Positions 24,812-34,011 of a stretch of DNA of 64,000 nucleotides are shown here, piece by piece. Within the stretch, counting starts at the first letter, position 1. Every line of letters starts with the position of its first letter. The position numbers and the translations under genes were made by a program. Origin of the DNA: Sphingobacterium sp. SGR-19 (GTDB taxonomy: Bacteria; Bacteroidota; Bacteroidia; Sphingobacteriales; Sphingobacteriaceae). Below the pieces are notes generated by a model that saw only the letters and a program-made list of their open reading frames with translations, made no database searches and was not told the origin of the DNA. The stretch covers positions 62,001 through 126,000 of the forward strand of contig NZ_JAAKGS010000010.1 of the NCBI RefSeq assembly GCF_011043555.1, written 5' to 3'.

Positions 24812-27800
24812 ATGGACATACCACGCGGCACGTACCGTATCCAGTTTAACGACAAGTTCACTTTTCAGCATCTCGGACAGATCGTGGACTATCTGCATAA
24901 CTTGGGTGTTGACACGGTTTATGCTTCTCCTATCTTCCAAGCTACACCGGGTAGTGTGCACGGCTATGATGGAACCGATCCGAACAATACCAACCCCGAA
25001 ATAGGGACTTTAGATCAACTGATAGACCTCAAAACACAGCTCACCCGACTTGGTATTAAGTGGCTGCAGGACATCGTTCCCAATCACATGGCATTTCATC
25101 ACGAAAACCGGTGGCTTATGGACGTGTTGGAATATGGGGATTTATCTCCGTATAGTACCTATTTCGACACGGCACACCACGGTGTATTATTTAAAAAAGG
25201 CAAGCTAATGGTCCCTATTCTAGGCAAGGGTCTCATTGATACCGTGCAATCGGATGAAATTAAGGTCGTGCTTGACAATCAACGGTTCTATTTTACTTAT
25301 TTTGATTGGCAACTTCCAATTACCCCTACTTGTTATGACGAAATCAACCAATGCCTAGCAAACATCAATGACGATAAGGAAAAAATATTAGATATATTAT
25401 CCAGACAACATTATCAACTTTGTCACTGGACCGAAACAGATCAGCGCATAAATTATCGACGTTTCTTTACCATCAATGGGTTGATTTGTTTGAATGTACA
25501 GGATGAGGATGTGTTCAAAGGCGTACATCAATTTGTGAGAGAGCTCCTTGCTAAAAAAATTGTGGATGGCCTTCGGATCGATCATATCGATGGGCTTCAC
25601 AATCCAACTAAATATTTAAGAGATCTGCGAAACATGTGCGGGACGGACACCTATATCGTTGCAGAAAAGATTTTAGAACAAGGGGAGAACCTTCCGCTCA
25701 ACTGGTCCATCCAAGGTACCACAGGCTACGATTTTTTAGCGCTGTGTAATAATGTTTGTACAGACAACGGCAACGAGAAACTTCTTACCGAATTTTACGA
25801 TGGGTTTATCGGGAAGTGTATCTCCATTGCAGAATCGCAGATAGAGAAGAAAAGAGCTATTCTAGCTCAACACATGCAGGGAGAAATTGATAACTTATGT
25901 CAATTATTTTTGGATCTGGGGCTTGATCTTGGTAACCCTCTTATCGCTAGAGAGGAACTTCGATCGGGTATCGAGGCGTTCTTGGTATATTTTCCGATAT
26001 ACCGCCTTTACGAGGAGAGCTTCCCATTCCCGGTGGAAGCTTATGAAACGATAGCAGCTATTTTCGATGCGATACTGCAGAAAGAACCGGATAATGTTCA
26101 AGGAACGGAAAGGCTACGAGATGTCATGAAGCGGGCGCAGTACGAGCCAGACCACGCCTATCGCAAAAACGCAATGGTTTTCTTCCAACGTTGTATGCAA
26201 TTTACAGGTCCCGTAATGGCTAAGGGTGTCGAGGACACACTCATGTATACCTACAATCGATTCATTGGCCATAACGAAGTTGGTGATCATCCTGCAAATT
26301 TTGGTGTTAGCGTGGCCACGTTCCATGATGCGATGCAGAAACGACAAATGCATTGGCCTTCTACACTCAACGCCACAGCAACGCACGACACCAAACGGGG
26401 CGAGGATGCAAGGGCTCGTCTGTTGGTACTGACGGCCTGGCCCGAAGCCTGGATAGAACAGCTTAATACCTGGCAAAAAATCGTTAAAGAACATTACGAG
26501 GGAGATCTACCACATGCTAACGATATTTACGCTATCTATCAAGCGATTTTTGGTTCTTACCCGATGCCTGGCTGCTCGGACGATGGCTTCGAGGACCGGT
26601 TTTTAAATTACCTGACAAAGTACTTACGAGAAGGGAAAGAGCATTCGGCGTGGGCAGACCCGGACGAACGCTATGAGCAGCGTACCCAGCGTTTTGCTCA
26701 ATTTCTATTAGATAAGGAACGTCCTTTCTACCCGGTTTTCCATACTTATTTAAAAGGTATGGTAGATTTCGGCATCATGAATTCGCTAGCGCAGTTGTTA
26801 TTAAAACTCACCTGCCCGGGCGTACCGGACATATATCAAGGGACGGAACTCTGGGATTTGAGTTTTGTGGATCCAGACAACAGACGACGAGTTGATTATG
26901 CTATCCGGCAGCAATATCTACAGGAAATCGACGAGTTAGCCAACGATAATGTTCTGCCGATACTTTGGAAAGAGCGGTATAACGGCAAGATCAAGCTTTG
27001 GTTAATGAAAACTCTGCTCGCTATCCGCAATAAATACAGCTCGATTTTTACAAAAGGCGAATACGTCCCGTTAGAGGTAAAAGGAAAATACCACGAGCAT
27101 ATCTTAGCTTTTGCCCGAAACCATAAAGACGAGTGGTTGGTAGTTGTTGTACCTCTCCATCTGGCAGCCATTGAGGAACTACGAAACCGCGTAGTACAGG
27201 GTTTCGATTGGCAAGACACGACCGTTGTTTTACCAAACAGCAAACCGGTGCAATGGCGTCACCTGTTATCCCCGATCGAAGACGAGGGTACAACGTTAGC
27301 AATTTCGTCTGTATTTAAGGATTATCCGCTGGCTGTTATTCGTTATAGCAAACCACCGAATCCCAGGAGCGCGGGCGTGTTACTACATATTACTTCGCTG
27401 CCTTCACGTTCTGGTATCGGCGATCTCGGCCCAGGCGCATATGATTTCGTTCAATTCTTGGAATCTAGCGGACAACGTTGGTGGCAAATACTACCCCTAG
27501 GCCCCACCTCTCAACCCCAATGCCATTCTCCCTATAGCACCCGGAGTGCCATGGCTGGCAACCCCTTATTAATAAGCTTGGAGGCATTAGCAGATGAAGG
27601 TTTGTTAACGCAAGAAGAACTGGAAATAGCTACTATGGATGATAGAGGTATGCCGCTTGATTTCGCAAAGGTCGAGTCTATAAAAAGAGCGGGGCTACAC
27701 ATCGCCTTTGAACGGGCGGATCCTGCCAACGACCCGAATTTTAAAACTTTTTGTGCGGAAGAAGGCTATTGGCTGGATGATTACGCCTTATTTGTTGTTT

Positions 27801-28852
27801 TGCACGACACCTTCTCGGACGCTCCGTGGTATGCTTGGCCGGAGCGGTTTAAATCGCGTCATCCACAAGCACTAGCCCAATTTGAAGCTGAACATCATAA
27901 GCAACTTCTCGAAGAAAAATGGACGCAGTACACTTTCTTTAGGCAGTGGAAAAAACTGAAAACGTATTGCGAAGAATGTGGCGTCCGGATCTTAGGTGAT
28001 GTACCCATGTACGTGGGTTACGACTCGGCGGATGTTTGGGCACATCCACACTTATTTTCGTTAGCGTCGGACGGAAGTCTCCAATCGGTAGCCGGGGTGC
28101 CACCGGATTACTTCAATGCGGAAGGCCAGCTCTGGGGTATGCCGGTATATAACTGGCAGGCACTTGAACGGGATAACTATACATGGTGGATGTTAAGATT
28201 GGCCCGTAATTGCAAGCTTTTTGATATGGTCCGGCTTGATCATTTTAGGGCGTTCGCGGCATATTGGGAGGTTTCTGTCCAAGACAAGACGGCACAAAAT
28301 GGCCAGTGGAGACCCGGCCCGGGAAAAGATTTTTTCACGCGGGCAAGAGCTGAATTGGGCAAACTCCCCTTTATTGTAGAAGATCTGGGCGACATCGACG
28401 ACGCGGTCTATGAACTGCGGGACGCTTTCCAACTTCCTGGAACTAAGGTTCTGCAATTTGCATTTGGCGACAATATGGCGTCGTCACCTCATATTCCACA
28501 CCATTATACTCGAAATTTCTTCGCCTATACGGGAACACACGACAACAATACTATTTTGGGCTGGTTTAACGAAGAGATTGACGATGCGGCTAAGGAAAGG
28601 CTTTCACAATATACATCTATTGCTGCCGACCAAATAAACATTGCCGATATCATGCTGAAGATGGCGTATGCCTCGGTAGCAGATACGGTCATCGTACCCT
28701 TGCAAGATATTTTATCCCTTCCGGGAACACACCGTATGAATAACCCAGCGAGCACAAGCGGAAACTGGCAGTGGCGGGCACCACACGATGCTTTTGGTGA
28801 GCATGTTAAAACAAAATTACGTCACTATATGGAATTATACGATCGGATATGA
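24812..28852 (+). CDS. treY-malQ: TreY-MalQ fusion: maltooligosyltrehalose synthase joined to 4-alpha-glucanotransferase
   Basis: A 1346-residue two-domain protein. Residues 1 to about 848 are TreY (GH13): MDIPRGTYRIQFNDKFTF, YASPIFQATPGSVHGYDGTDP, DIVPNHMA, LRIDHIDGLHNP with the nucleophile Asp, and IVAEKILEQGE with the acid. This enzyme turns the reducing end of a maltodextrin into a trehalose linkage. From about residue 850 (AGVLLHITSLPSRSGIGDLGPGA) MalQ (GH77) begins, with MVRLDHFRAFA, PFIVEDLGDID and YTGTHDNNT. It would lengthen short maltodextrins into good TreY substrates. A GTG at 24767 with AGGAG before it is a second possible start, but the family begins at the ATG. First of four genes in the operon. 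Confidence 0.95.
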   Translation: MDIPRGTYRIQFNDKFTFQHLGQIVDYLHNLGVDTVYASPIFQATPGSVHGYDGTDPNNTNPEIGTLDQLIDLKTQLTRLGIKWLQDIVPNHMAFHHENRWLMDVLEYGDLSPYSTYFDTAHHGVLFKKGKLMVPILGKGLIDTVQSDEIKVVLDNQRFYFTYFDWQLPITPTCYDEINQCLANINDDKEKILDILSRQHYQLCHWTETDQRINYRRFFTINGLICLNVQDEDVFKGVHQFVRELLAKKIVDGLRIDHIDGLHNPTKYLRDLRNMCGTDTYIVAEKILEQGENLPLNWSIQGTTGYDFLALCNNVCTDNGNEKLLTEFYDGFIGKCISIAESQIEKKRAILAQHMQGEIDNLCQLFLDLGLDLGNPLIAREELRSGIEAFLVYFPIYRLYEESFPFPVEAYETIAAIFDAILQKEPDNVQGTERLRDVMKRAQYEPDHAYRKNAMVFFQRCMQFTGPVMAKGVEDTLMYTYNRFIGHNEVGDHPANFGVSVATFHDAMQKRQMHWPSTLNATATHDTKRGEDARARLLVLTAWPEAWIEQLNTWQKIVKEHYEGDLPHANDIYAIYQAIFGSYPMPGCSDDGFEDRFLNYLTKYLREGKEHSAWADPDERYEQRTQRFAQFLLDKERPFYPVFHTYLKGMVDFGIMNSLAQLLLKLTCPGVPDIYQGTELWDLSFVDPDNRRRVDYAIRQQYLQEIDELANDNVLPILWKERYNGKIKLWLMKTLLAIRNKYSSIFTKGEYVPLEVKGKYHEHILAFARNHKDEWLVVVVPLHLAAIEELRNRVVQGFDWQDTTVVLPNSKPVQWRHLLSPIEDEGTTLAISSVFKDYPLAVIRYSKPPNPRSAGVLLHITSLPSRSGIGDLGPGAYDFVQFLESSGQRWWQILPLGPTSQPQCHSPYSTRSAMAGNPLLISLEALADEGLLTQEELEIATMDDRGMPLDFAKVESIKRAGLHIAFERADPANDPNFKTFCAEEGYWLDDYALFVVLHDTFSDAPWYAWPERFKSRHPQALAQFEAEHHKQLLEEKWTQYTFFRQWKKLKTYCEECGVRILGDVPMYVGYDSADVWAHPHLFSLASDGSLQSVAGVPPDYFNAEGQLWGMPVYNWQALERDNYTWWMLRLARNCKLFDMVRLDHFRAFAAYWEVSVQDKTAQNGQWRPGPGKDFFTRARAELGKLPFIVEDLGDIDDAVYELRDAFQLPGTKVLQFAFGDNMASSPHIPHHYTRNFFAYTGTHDNNTILGWFNEEIDDAAKERLSQYTSIAADQINIADIMLKMAYASVADTVIVPLQDILSLPGTHRMNNPASTSGNWQWRAPHDAFGEHVKTKLRHYMELYDRI

Positions 28853-28928
28853 CGCATAGTATTAAAACTACAGGCAAAATGGAGATTACGCGAGTTTTCA
28901 TCAGCCATGAAAGAAACTAATTATAAAG

Positions 28929-31055
28929 ATGAAAAAAATGGACACAAAAATACTTGTCGGGTCACCCTACCCGTTAGGTGCCACCTATGATGGCAGCGGT
29001 GTGAACTTTGCAATTCATGCTGAAAATGCAGAAGGCGTGGAACTCTGTCTTTTCGAAAATGAAACAGACAAAACGGAGTCTTTGAAAATCACCATCAAAG
29101 AACGGACGCATCAGATATGGCATGTCTATATTCCTGACATCGGCCCCGGGCAGCTATATGGATATCGGGTGCATGGTCCTTACGAACCTGCAAAAGGACA
29201 TCGCTTTAATCCGAACAAGCTTCTAATCGACCCATACGCCAAAGCGATAGCAGGTACGTTACGCTGGGACGACGCCTTATTTGGTTATGACGTGGGGCAC
29301 CCGGACGCGGATTTAAGCTTTAGTAAAAAAGATAGTGCGGCCTATGTTCCTAAAGGCGTCGTGATCGACGGATCATTTGACTGGGAAGGAGATAAACCGC
29401 TGCGAATCCCGATGCACCGTAGTATTATTTACGAGGCGCATGTGAAGGGCTTTACGGCGCGACACCCGGAAATACCGGAAGAGGTAAGAGGCACTTACGC
29501 TGCGTTGGCTCATCCTGTAACCATTTCTTACCTCCAATCGCTTGGCGTAACCGCAATAGAACTTCTGCCCATACATCATTTTATTACCGACAGACATCTT
29601 GAAGAAAAAGGATTAACAAACTATTGGGGCTATAATACTATCGGGTTCTTCGCTCCGGATATTCGCTACGGATCTACCGGCAGCCAAGGTGAACAGGTTG
29701 TTGAGTTCAAAAATATGGTAAAAGAACTCCATCGCGCCGGAATAGAGGTCATATTAGATGTGGTGTATAACCATACGGGCGAAGGCAACGAGATGGGACC
29801 GACACTTTCCTTCCGCGGCATTGATAATGCCTCCTACTATCGTCTAACCGAGGACCCGCGCTATTATATGGACTTTACGGGTACGGGAAATACGCTTAAC
29901 GCACGACTGCCAAATGTTCTCCGTTTAATTATGGATAGCTTGCGCTACTGGATTCAAGAGATGCATATTGACGGCTTTCGATTTGACCTCGCTTCTGCCC
30001 TCGCTCGTGAGCTTTACGACGTAAACAAACTGAGTTCATTCTTTGACGTCATTCACCAAGATCCGATTATTTCGCAGGTAAAACTGATTGCCGAGCCGTG
30101 GGATATCGGCGAAGGCGGCTACCAAGTGGGCGAATTCCCCCCTGGTTGGGCGGAATGGAATGGGAAATACCGTGATTGTATGCGAGATTATTGGCGGGGC
30201 GCAGATAGTATGCTCGGTGAGTTTGCAGATAGGTTAATGGGATCATCTGATCTCTACCAGGATGATAATCGGAGGCCCACCGCCAGTATCAACTTCATCA
30301 CAGCACACGACGGCTTCACCTTGCATGATCTTGTTTCCTATAACGAGAAGCATAATGAAGCAAATGGTGAGTACAACAAAGACGGTGATAGTCATAATCG
30401 TTCGTGGAATTGCGGTGCTGAAGGACCCACTGAAGATCAAGAAATTAACAGCCTACGTACAAAACAGAAAAGAAATCTCCTGACGACGTTGCTCCTTTCA
30501 CAGGGCGTCCCGATGCTTGTGGCGGGTGACGAATTGGGGCGCTCGCAACAAGGAAATAACAATGCGTACTGCCAAGACAATGATATATCATGGCTCGATT
30601 GGGAAGATAGGGATGAAAACCTGATGAATTTTACCAGCCAATTGATTGCTTTCCGGAAAGAACATCCGACGTTCTGCAGACGAAAATGGTTCCAAGGGAT
30701 TCCTATAAAAGGCATAGGCCTGGAAGATATAGCCTGGTTTAATCCTGAGGGACGCGAGATGGAAGAAGAACATTGGCAGAATGACTTTGCCCGATCGTTA
30801 GCTGTTTACTTAAACGGAAATGGCATACGTTCCCTGACCGACGACGGATCTAAAATCGTAGACAACAGTTTTTATGTCATGTTTAATGCTTATTGGGAAG
30901 ATGTAAATTATAAACTGCCGGGCGCAAAATACGGTAAAGAGTGGGCAGCGGTTATAGACACCAACCTAGAAACTGTCGATACGCATAACACCTATGCCGC
31001 TGATACTTCTATCACTGTACCGGAACGTTCCATCATCGTTCTCATGTCGACCTAA
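28929..31055 (+). CDS. glgX: Glycogen debranching protein GlgX/TreX
   Basis: A 708-residue GH13 isoamylase-type enzyme. It has an N-terminal carbohydrate-binding module 48 (about 1-150: PLGATYDGSGVNFAIHAENA, YGYRVHGPYEPAKGHRFNPNKLLIDPYA), then the catalytic barrel with LDVVYNHTGEG (about 275-285), the nucleophile D353 in DGFRFDLASAL, the acid E389 in LIAEPWDIGEGGYQVG, and ITAHDGFTLHDLVSYNEKHNEANGE as the last conserved region. It cuts alpha-1,6 branches of glycogen to give linear chains for TreY. It starts 76 bases after the fusion gene, and TreZ follows 30 bases later. Length fits the family. Confidence 0.96.
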   Translation: MKKMDTKILVGSPYPLGATYDGSGVNFAIHAENAEGVELCLFENETDKTESLKITIKERTHQIWHVYIPDIGPGQLYGYRVHGPYEPAKGHRFNPNKLLIDPYAKAIAGTLRWDDALFGYDVGHPDADLSFSKKDSAAYVPKGVVIDGSFDWEGDKPLRIPMHRSIIYEAHVKGFTARHPEIPEEVRGTYAALAHPVTISYLQSLGVTAIELLPIHHFITDRHLEEKGLTNYWGYNTIGFFAPDIRYGSTGSQGEQVVEFKNMVKELHRAGIEVILDVVYNHTGEGNEMGPTLSFRGIDNASYYRLTEDPRYYMDFTGTGNTLNARLPNVLRLIMDSLRYWIQEMHIDGFRFDLASALARELYDVNKLSSFFDVIHQDPIISQVKLIAEPWDIGEGGYQVGEFPPGWAEWNGKYRDCMRDYWRGADSMLGEFADRLMGSSDLYQDDNRRPTASINFITAHDGFTLHDLVSYNEKHNEANGEYNKDGDSHNRSWNCGAEGPTEDQEINSLRTKQKRNLLTTLLLSQGVPMLVAGDELGRSQQGNNNAYCQDNDISWLDWEDRDENLMNFTSQLIAFRKEHPTFCRRKWFQGIPIKGIGLEDIAWFNPEGREMEEEHWQNDFARSLAVYLNGNGIRSLTDDGSKIVDNSFYVMFNAYWEDVNYKLPGAKYGKEWAAVIDTNLETVDTHNTYAADTSITVPERSIIVLMST

Positions 31056-31085
31056 CTTTTCACGATTGAATCGCAATACGAGCAT

Positions 31086-32930
31086 ATGGACAGTAAAAGA
31101 ATAGCACCGCTGGGTGTAACAATTGTAGACGATAAAGTACAAATAAGAGTTTGGGCACCAAAAGCCAGAAACGTGATATGCCGTACCTATCAACCTGATG
31201 TAGATATCCTTTTGACACCGCAAGTTCATGGCTATTGGTATGCGGAAAGCACGCGCATAGCAGCTGAACAGCAGTATCATTTTATTGTCGACGGGGAAGC
31301 ATTTCCCGATCCCGCGTCCCGCTCCCAACCGGAAGGCGTACATGAACCATCGGCTGTTGTTGATCTCCGGTTCGATTGGACCGATCAAAATTATCAATGT
31401 CCGTCTTTACGTGATTTCATTATTTACGAACTTCATATAGGTACATTTTCGCCAACGCACGATTTTAATGGCGTCGTCGAACGCTTGCCTTATCTTAAAA
31501 ACTTAGGTATAACGGCTATAGAAATTATGCCGGTTGCGCAATTCCCCGGCGAAAGAAATTGGGGATATGACGGAACCTTTTTATTTGCTGTACAACACTC
31601 GTATGGAGGCGCCCGGGGTTTGCAGCGGCTGGTAGACGCTTGCCATCGAGAGGAGATCGCCGTAATTCTAGACGTTGTATATAACCATTTTGGTCCGGAA
31701 GGCAATTACCTAGAGAAATATGGCCCATATCTTACGGAAAAATACCATACACCTTGGGGAAAAGCTGTAAATTACGATGATTCTTGGAATCACGGGATAC
31801 GTGATTTCGTCTGTGAAAATGCCCGGATGTGGTTCGAGGATTTTCATATCGATGCACTTCGTTTGGATGCCGTCCACGCGATAAAAGATTTCAGTCCCTC
31901 TCATATACTTCAGGATATCAGACGTACGACCGATGTTTTAATGCGTGAAACCGGACGGACACATTATCTGATAGCGGAATGTGATCTCAACGATAAACGT
32001 TTCTTAGAACCATTGGGGCAGAATGGCTTTGCTATGGATGCACAATGGCTTGATGAGTTCCATCACGCCTTGCGTGTCGCTGCTGGTGAAGAAAAAAAAG
32101 GATACTTCAAAGAATTTAATGGTGTAGCAGATTTAGCAAAAGCTTATGAACAGGCTTATGTGTTTACAGGACAATATTCTACGCATCGTCAAAAGTTTTT
32201 TGGCAGCAGTGCTGAAGGTATTCCCGGAGACAAATTCGTTGCTTTTTCACAGAATCATGATCAGGTCGGTAACCGCATGCTCGGTGAACGCAGCAGTATT
32301 TTGTTCACGCCGGATTTACAGCGTTTGATGGCTATGGCGGTTATGGTATCTCCATTTATTCCGTTGTTGTTTATGGGCGAAGAATGGGCTTCAAAAAAGC
32401 CTTTTCTTTATTTTGTAAGCCATAGTGACCCCGATTTGATCGCGGCTGTCCGGAAAGGGCGCAGCGAAGAATTTACTGATTTTCACGGCGATGGAGAAGT
32501 TCCCGACCCGCAGGATGTAAAAACCTTCGATGACAGTGTGCTGGATTGGGACGAAAAAGATAAGCCGTTGCATCAACGTATGTTGCACTATTATCAAGAT
32601 CTAATTACCTTACGAAAGTCCCATACGGTACTTCGGAATCTAAAAAGGGAAGATCTTCGTGTAAGTTGCGATCCGCAGAAAGGCATACTGATCCTACATT
32701 TTGAGCACGCAGGAGAAACGCTTATTGGTATGCTCAACTTTTCATCGTCGGCACAACACTTTGCCATTCCAGAAGATAAAACGTGGGAAAAAGTCTTGGA
32801 TACAGCCGACAACAGATGGGGCGCCGTTTGTCCAACGGTGTTGACTGATGGCGTCGTGCATATCCCTGCTCAAACAGGTATTATAATGCAAGGTGCAGAT
32901 TTAGACGAAAACAGTACACAATCATCCTAA
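31086..32930 (+). CDS. treZ: Malto-oligosyltrehalose trehalohydrolase TreZ
   Basis: A 614-residue GH13 enzyme. The N-terminal beta domain (about 10-95, RVWAPKARNV, PDPASRSQPEGVHEPSAVVD) is followed by the barrel: IYELHIGTFSPTHDFNG, EIMPVAQFPGERNWGYDGT (a TreZ signature), ILDVVYNHFGPEGNYL, nucleophile D261 in IDALRLDAVHAI, acid E298 in LIAECDLND and FSQNHDQVGNR. It cleaves trehalose from the end made by TreY. Its presence with TreY and GlgX completes the OtsAB-independent trehalose route. It is third in the operon. Confidence 0.97.
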   Translation: MDSKRIAPLGVTIVDDKVQIRVWAPKARNVICRTYQPDVDILLTPQVHGYWYAESTRIAAEQQYHFIVDGEAFPDPASRSQPEGVHEPSAVVDLRFDWTDQNYQCPSLRDFIIYELHIGTFSPTHDFNGVVERLPYLKNLGITAIEIMPVAQFPGERNWGYDGTFLFAVQHSYGGARGLQRLVDACHREEIAVILDVVYNHFGPEGNYLEKYGPYLTEKYHTPWGKAVNYDDSWNHGIRDFVCENARMWFEDFHIDALRLDAVHAIKDFSPSHILQDIRRTTDVLMRETGRTHYLIAECDLNDKRFLEPLGQNGFAMDAQWLDEFHHALRVAAGEEKKGYFKEFNGVADLAKAYEQAYVFTGQYSTHRQKFFGSSAEGIPGDKFVAFSQNHDQVGNRMLGERSSILFTPDLQRLMAMAVMVSPFIPLLFMGEEWASKKPFLYFVSHSDPDLIAAVRKGRSEEFTDFHGDGEVPDPQDVKTFDDSVLDWDEKDKPLHQRMLHYYQDLITLRKSHTVLRNLKREDLRVSCDPQKGILILHFEHAGETLIGMLNFSSSAQHFAIPEDKTWEKVLDTADNRWGAVCPTVLTDGVVHIPAQTGIIMQGADLDENSTQSS

Positions 32931-32945
32931 CTAAAAATAATTGAT

Positions 32946-33464
32946 ATGGAAGACGTGTTTTTTAGCGACGGCAAAAACCTATTAAGAATCATTATTGCAA
33001 CCGTTGTGTCGTATTTTGCAATTTTGGCGGTTATCCGAATTATGGGGAAAAGAACATTGGCTAAAATGAATGCATTTGACTTTGTAGTCACCATAACACT
33101 CGGTTCAACGTTATCGTCTATGTTGCTTAACAACGTCCCTGTACTAGATGGCACGGTTGCTGTATTGATCATAGTATCTTTACAATATCTGATAGCTTAT
33201 TTGGCACAACGCTCGCAAACAATCGAAAAAAAGATTAACTCCACCCCTACTATCCTTTTTTATAATGGGGAATTCATTAAAGAAGCCTTAGAAAAGGAAA
33301 GAATCACTAAGGAAGAAGTACTCGCGGAGATCCGAAGCTACCGCTTGGAACAGCTGAGCGAAGTCCGTGCAGTAATTATGGAGATAAACGGCACATTTAG
33401 CGTTATAAAAAAAGGATCCGGCGAGGAACCTACGTCATTAACGGATTTAAATCCTGGCGTATAA
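32946..33464 (+). CDS. DUF421 (YetF-like) membrane protein
   Basis: A 172-residue protein with three N-terminal transmembrane helices (about 12-32, 44-63, 66-85) and a cytoplasmic DUF421 domain: AVIRIMGKRTLAKMNAFDFVVTITLGSTLSSMLL, then INSTPTILFYNGEFIKEALEKERITKEEVLAEIRSYRLEQLSEVRAVIMEINGTFSVI. Homologues such as Bacillus YetF are poorly understood but are implicated in envelope or stress physiology. It starts 15 bases after TreZ, so it is probably the last gene of the trehalose operon. It converges with the DUF2721 gene 16 bases later. Confidence 0.93.
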   Translation: MEDVFFSDGKNLLRIIIATVVSYFAILAVIRIMGKRTLAKMNAFDFVVTITLGSTLSSMLLNNVPVLDGTVAVLIIVSLQYLIAYLAQRSQTIEKKINSTPTILFYNGEFIKEALEKERITKEEVLAEIRSYRLEQLSEVRAVIMEINGTFSVIKKGSGEEPTSLTDLNPGV

Positions 33465-33480
33465 TGTTGATATTAAGTGC

Positions 33481-33900
33481 TTATTCTCCTTGATTTCTAT
33501 CGGCTTTCTTTCCGGAATCCATATCACTCAATTCGAGTTCTAGGGCTTTGTTGCTCAATTGAATTTCTACAAAAGAAATACCTAATGACACGGTGAAAAA
33601 CAAAAGACTCATTGCAAAAGCGATCTCAGCCACCAATACATTGTCTAGGTAGATACCATACATACACAAAATGCAGCTTATAAAGCTTAATACGCCCATG
33701 CCTTGCATATGTCGTAATAATTTAAGCCGGTAACGAAGATTTCCAATCTGACCTTGCAACACACCTTTTTTATTATGCTCAAGATATTTGGCATGCAGGC
33801 TTCGCACTAAAGCAGCCAAGGCAAGAAACCGATTTGTATATGCCAACATAATTAAGCTGATAGCCGGAAAGAGTAAAGCTGCCGTGTTGTATGTTATCAT
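33481..33900 (-). CDS. DUF2721 membrane protein
   Basis: A 139-residue protein with three transmembrane helices (near 5-24, 70-89 and 92-112) and the DUF2721 features: PAISLIMLAYTNRFLALAALVRSLHA at the front and RYRLKLLRHMQGMGVLSFI in the middle. The family has no known role. It faces the trehalose operon and is 111 bases downstream of the MFS gene's stop, so it has its own upstream region. Confidence 0.88.
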   Translation of the reverse strand: MITYNTAALLFPAISLIMLAYTNRFLALAALVRSLHAKYLEHNKKGVLQGQIGNLRYRLKLLRHMQGMGVLSFISCILCMYGIYLDNVLVAEIAFAMSLLFFTVSLGISFVEIQLSNKALELELSDMDSGKKADRNQGE

Positions 33901-34011
33901 GAGCTGAACGGTAATCTTTTTACACTGAAGAACAAATATGTATCAAAGATATAAAGCTCTTGTTTAAAATCCATATCGATCTGTAAGTCTTTTCGGCAAA
34001 ATTTGGATTAG

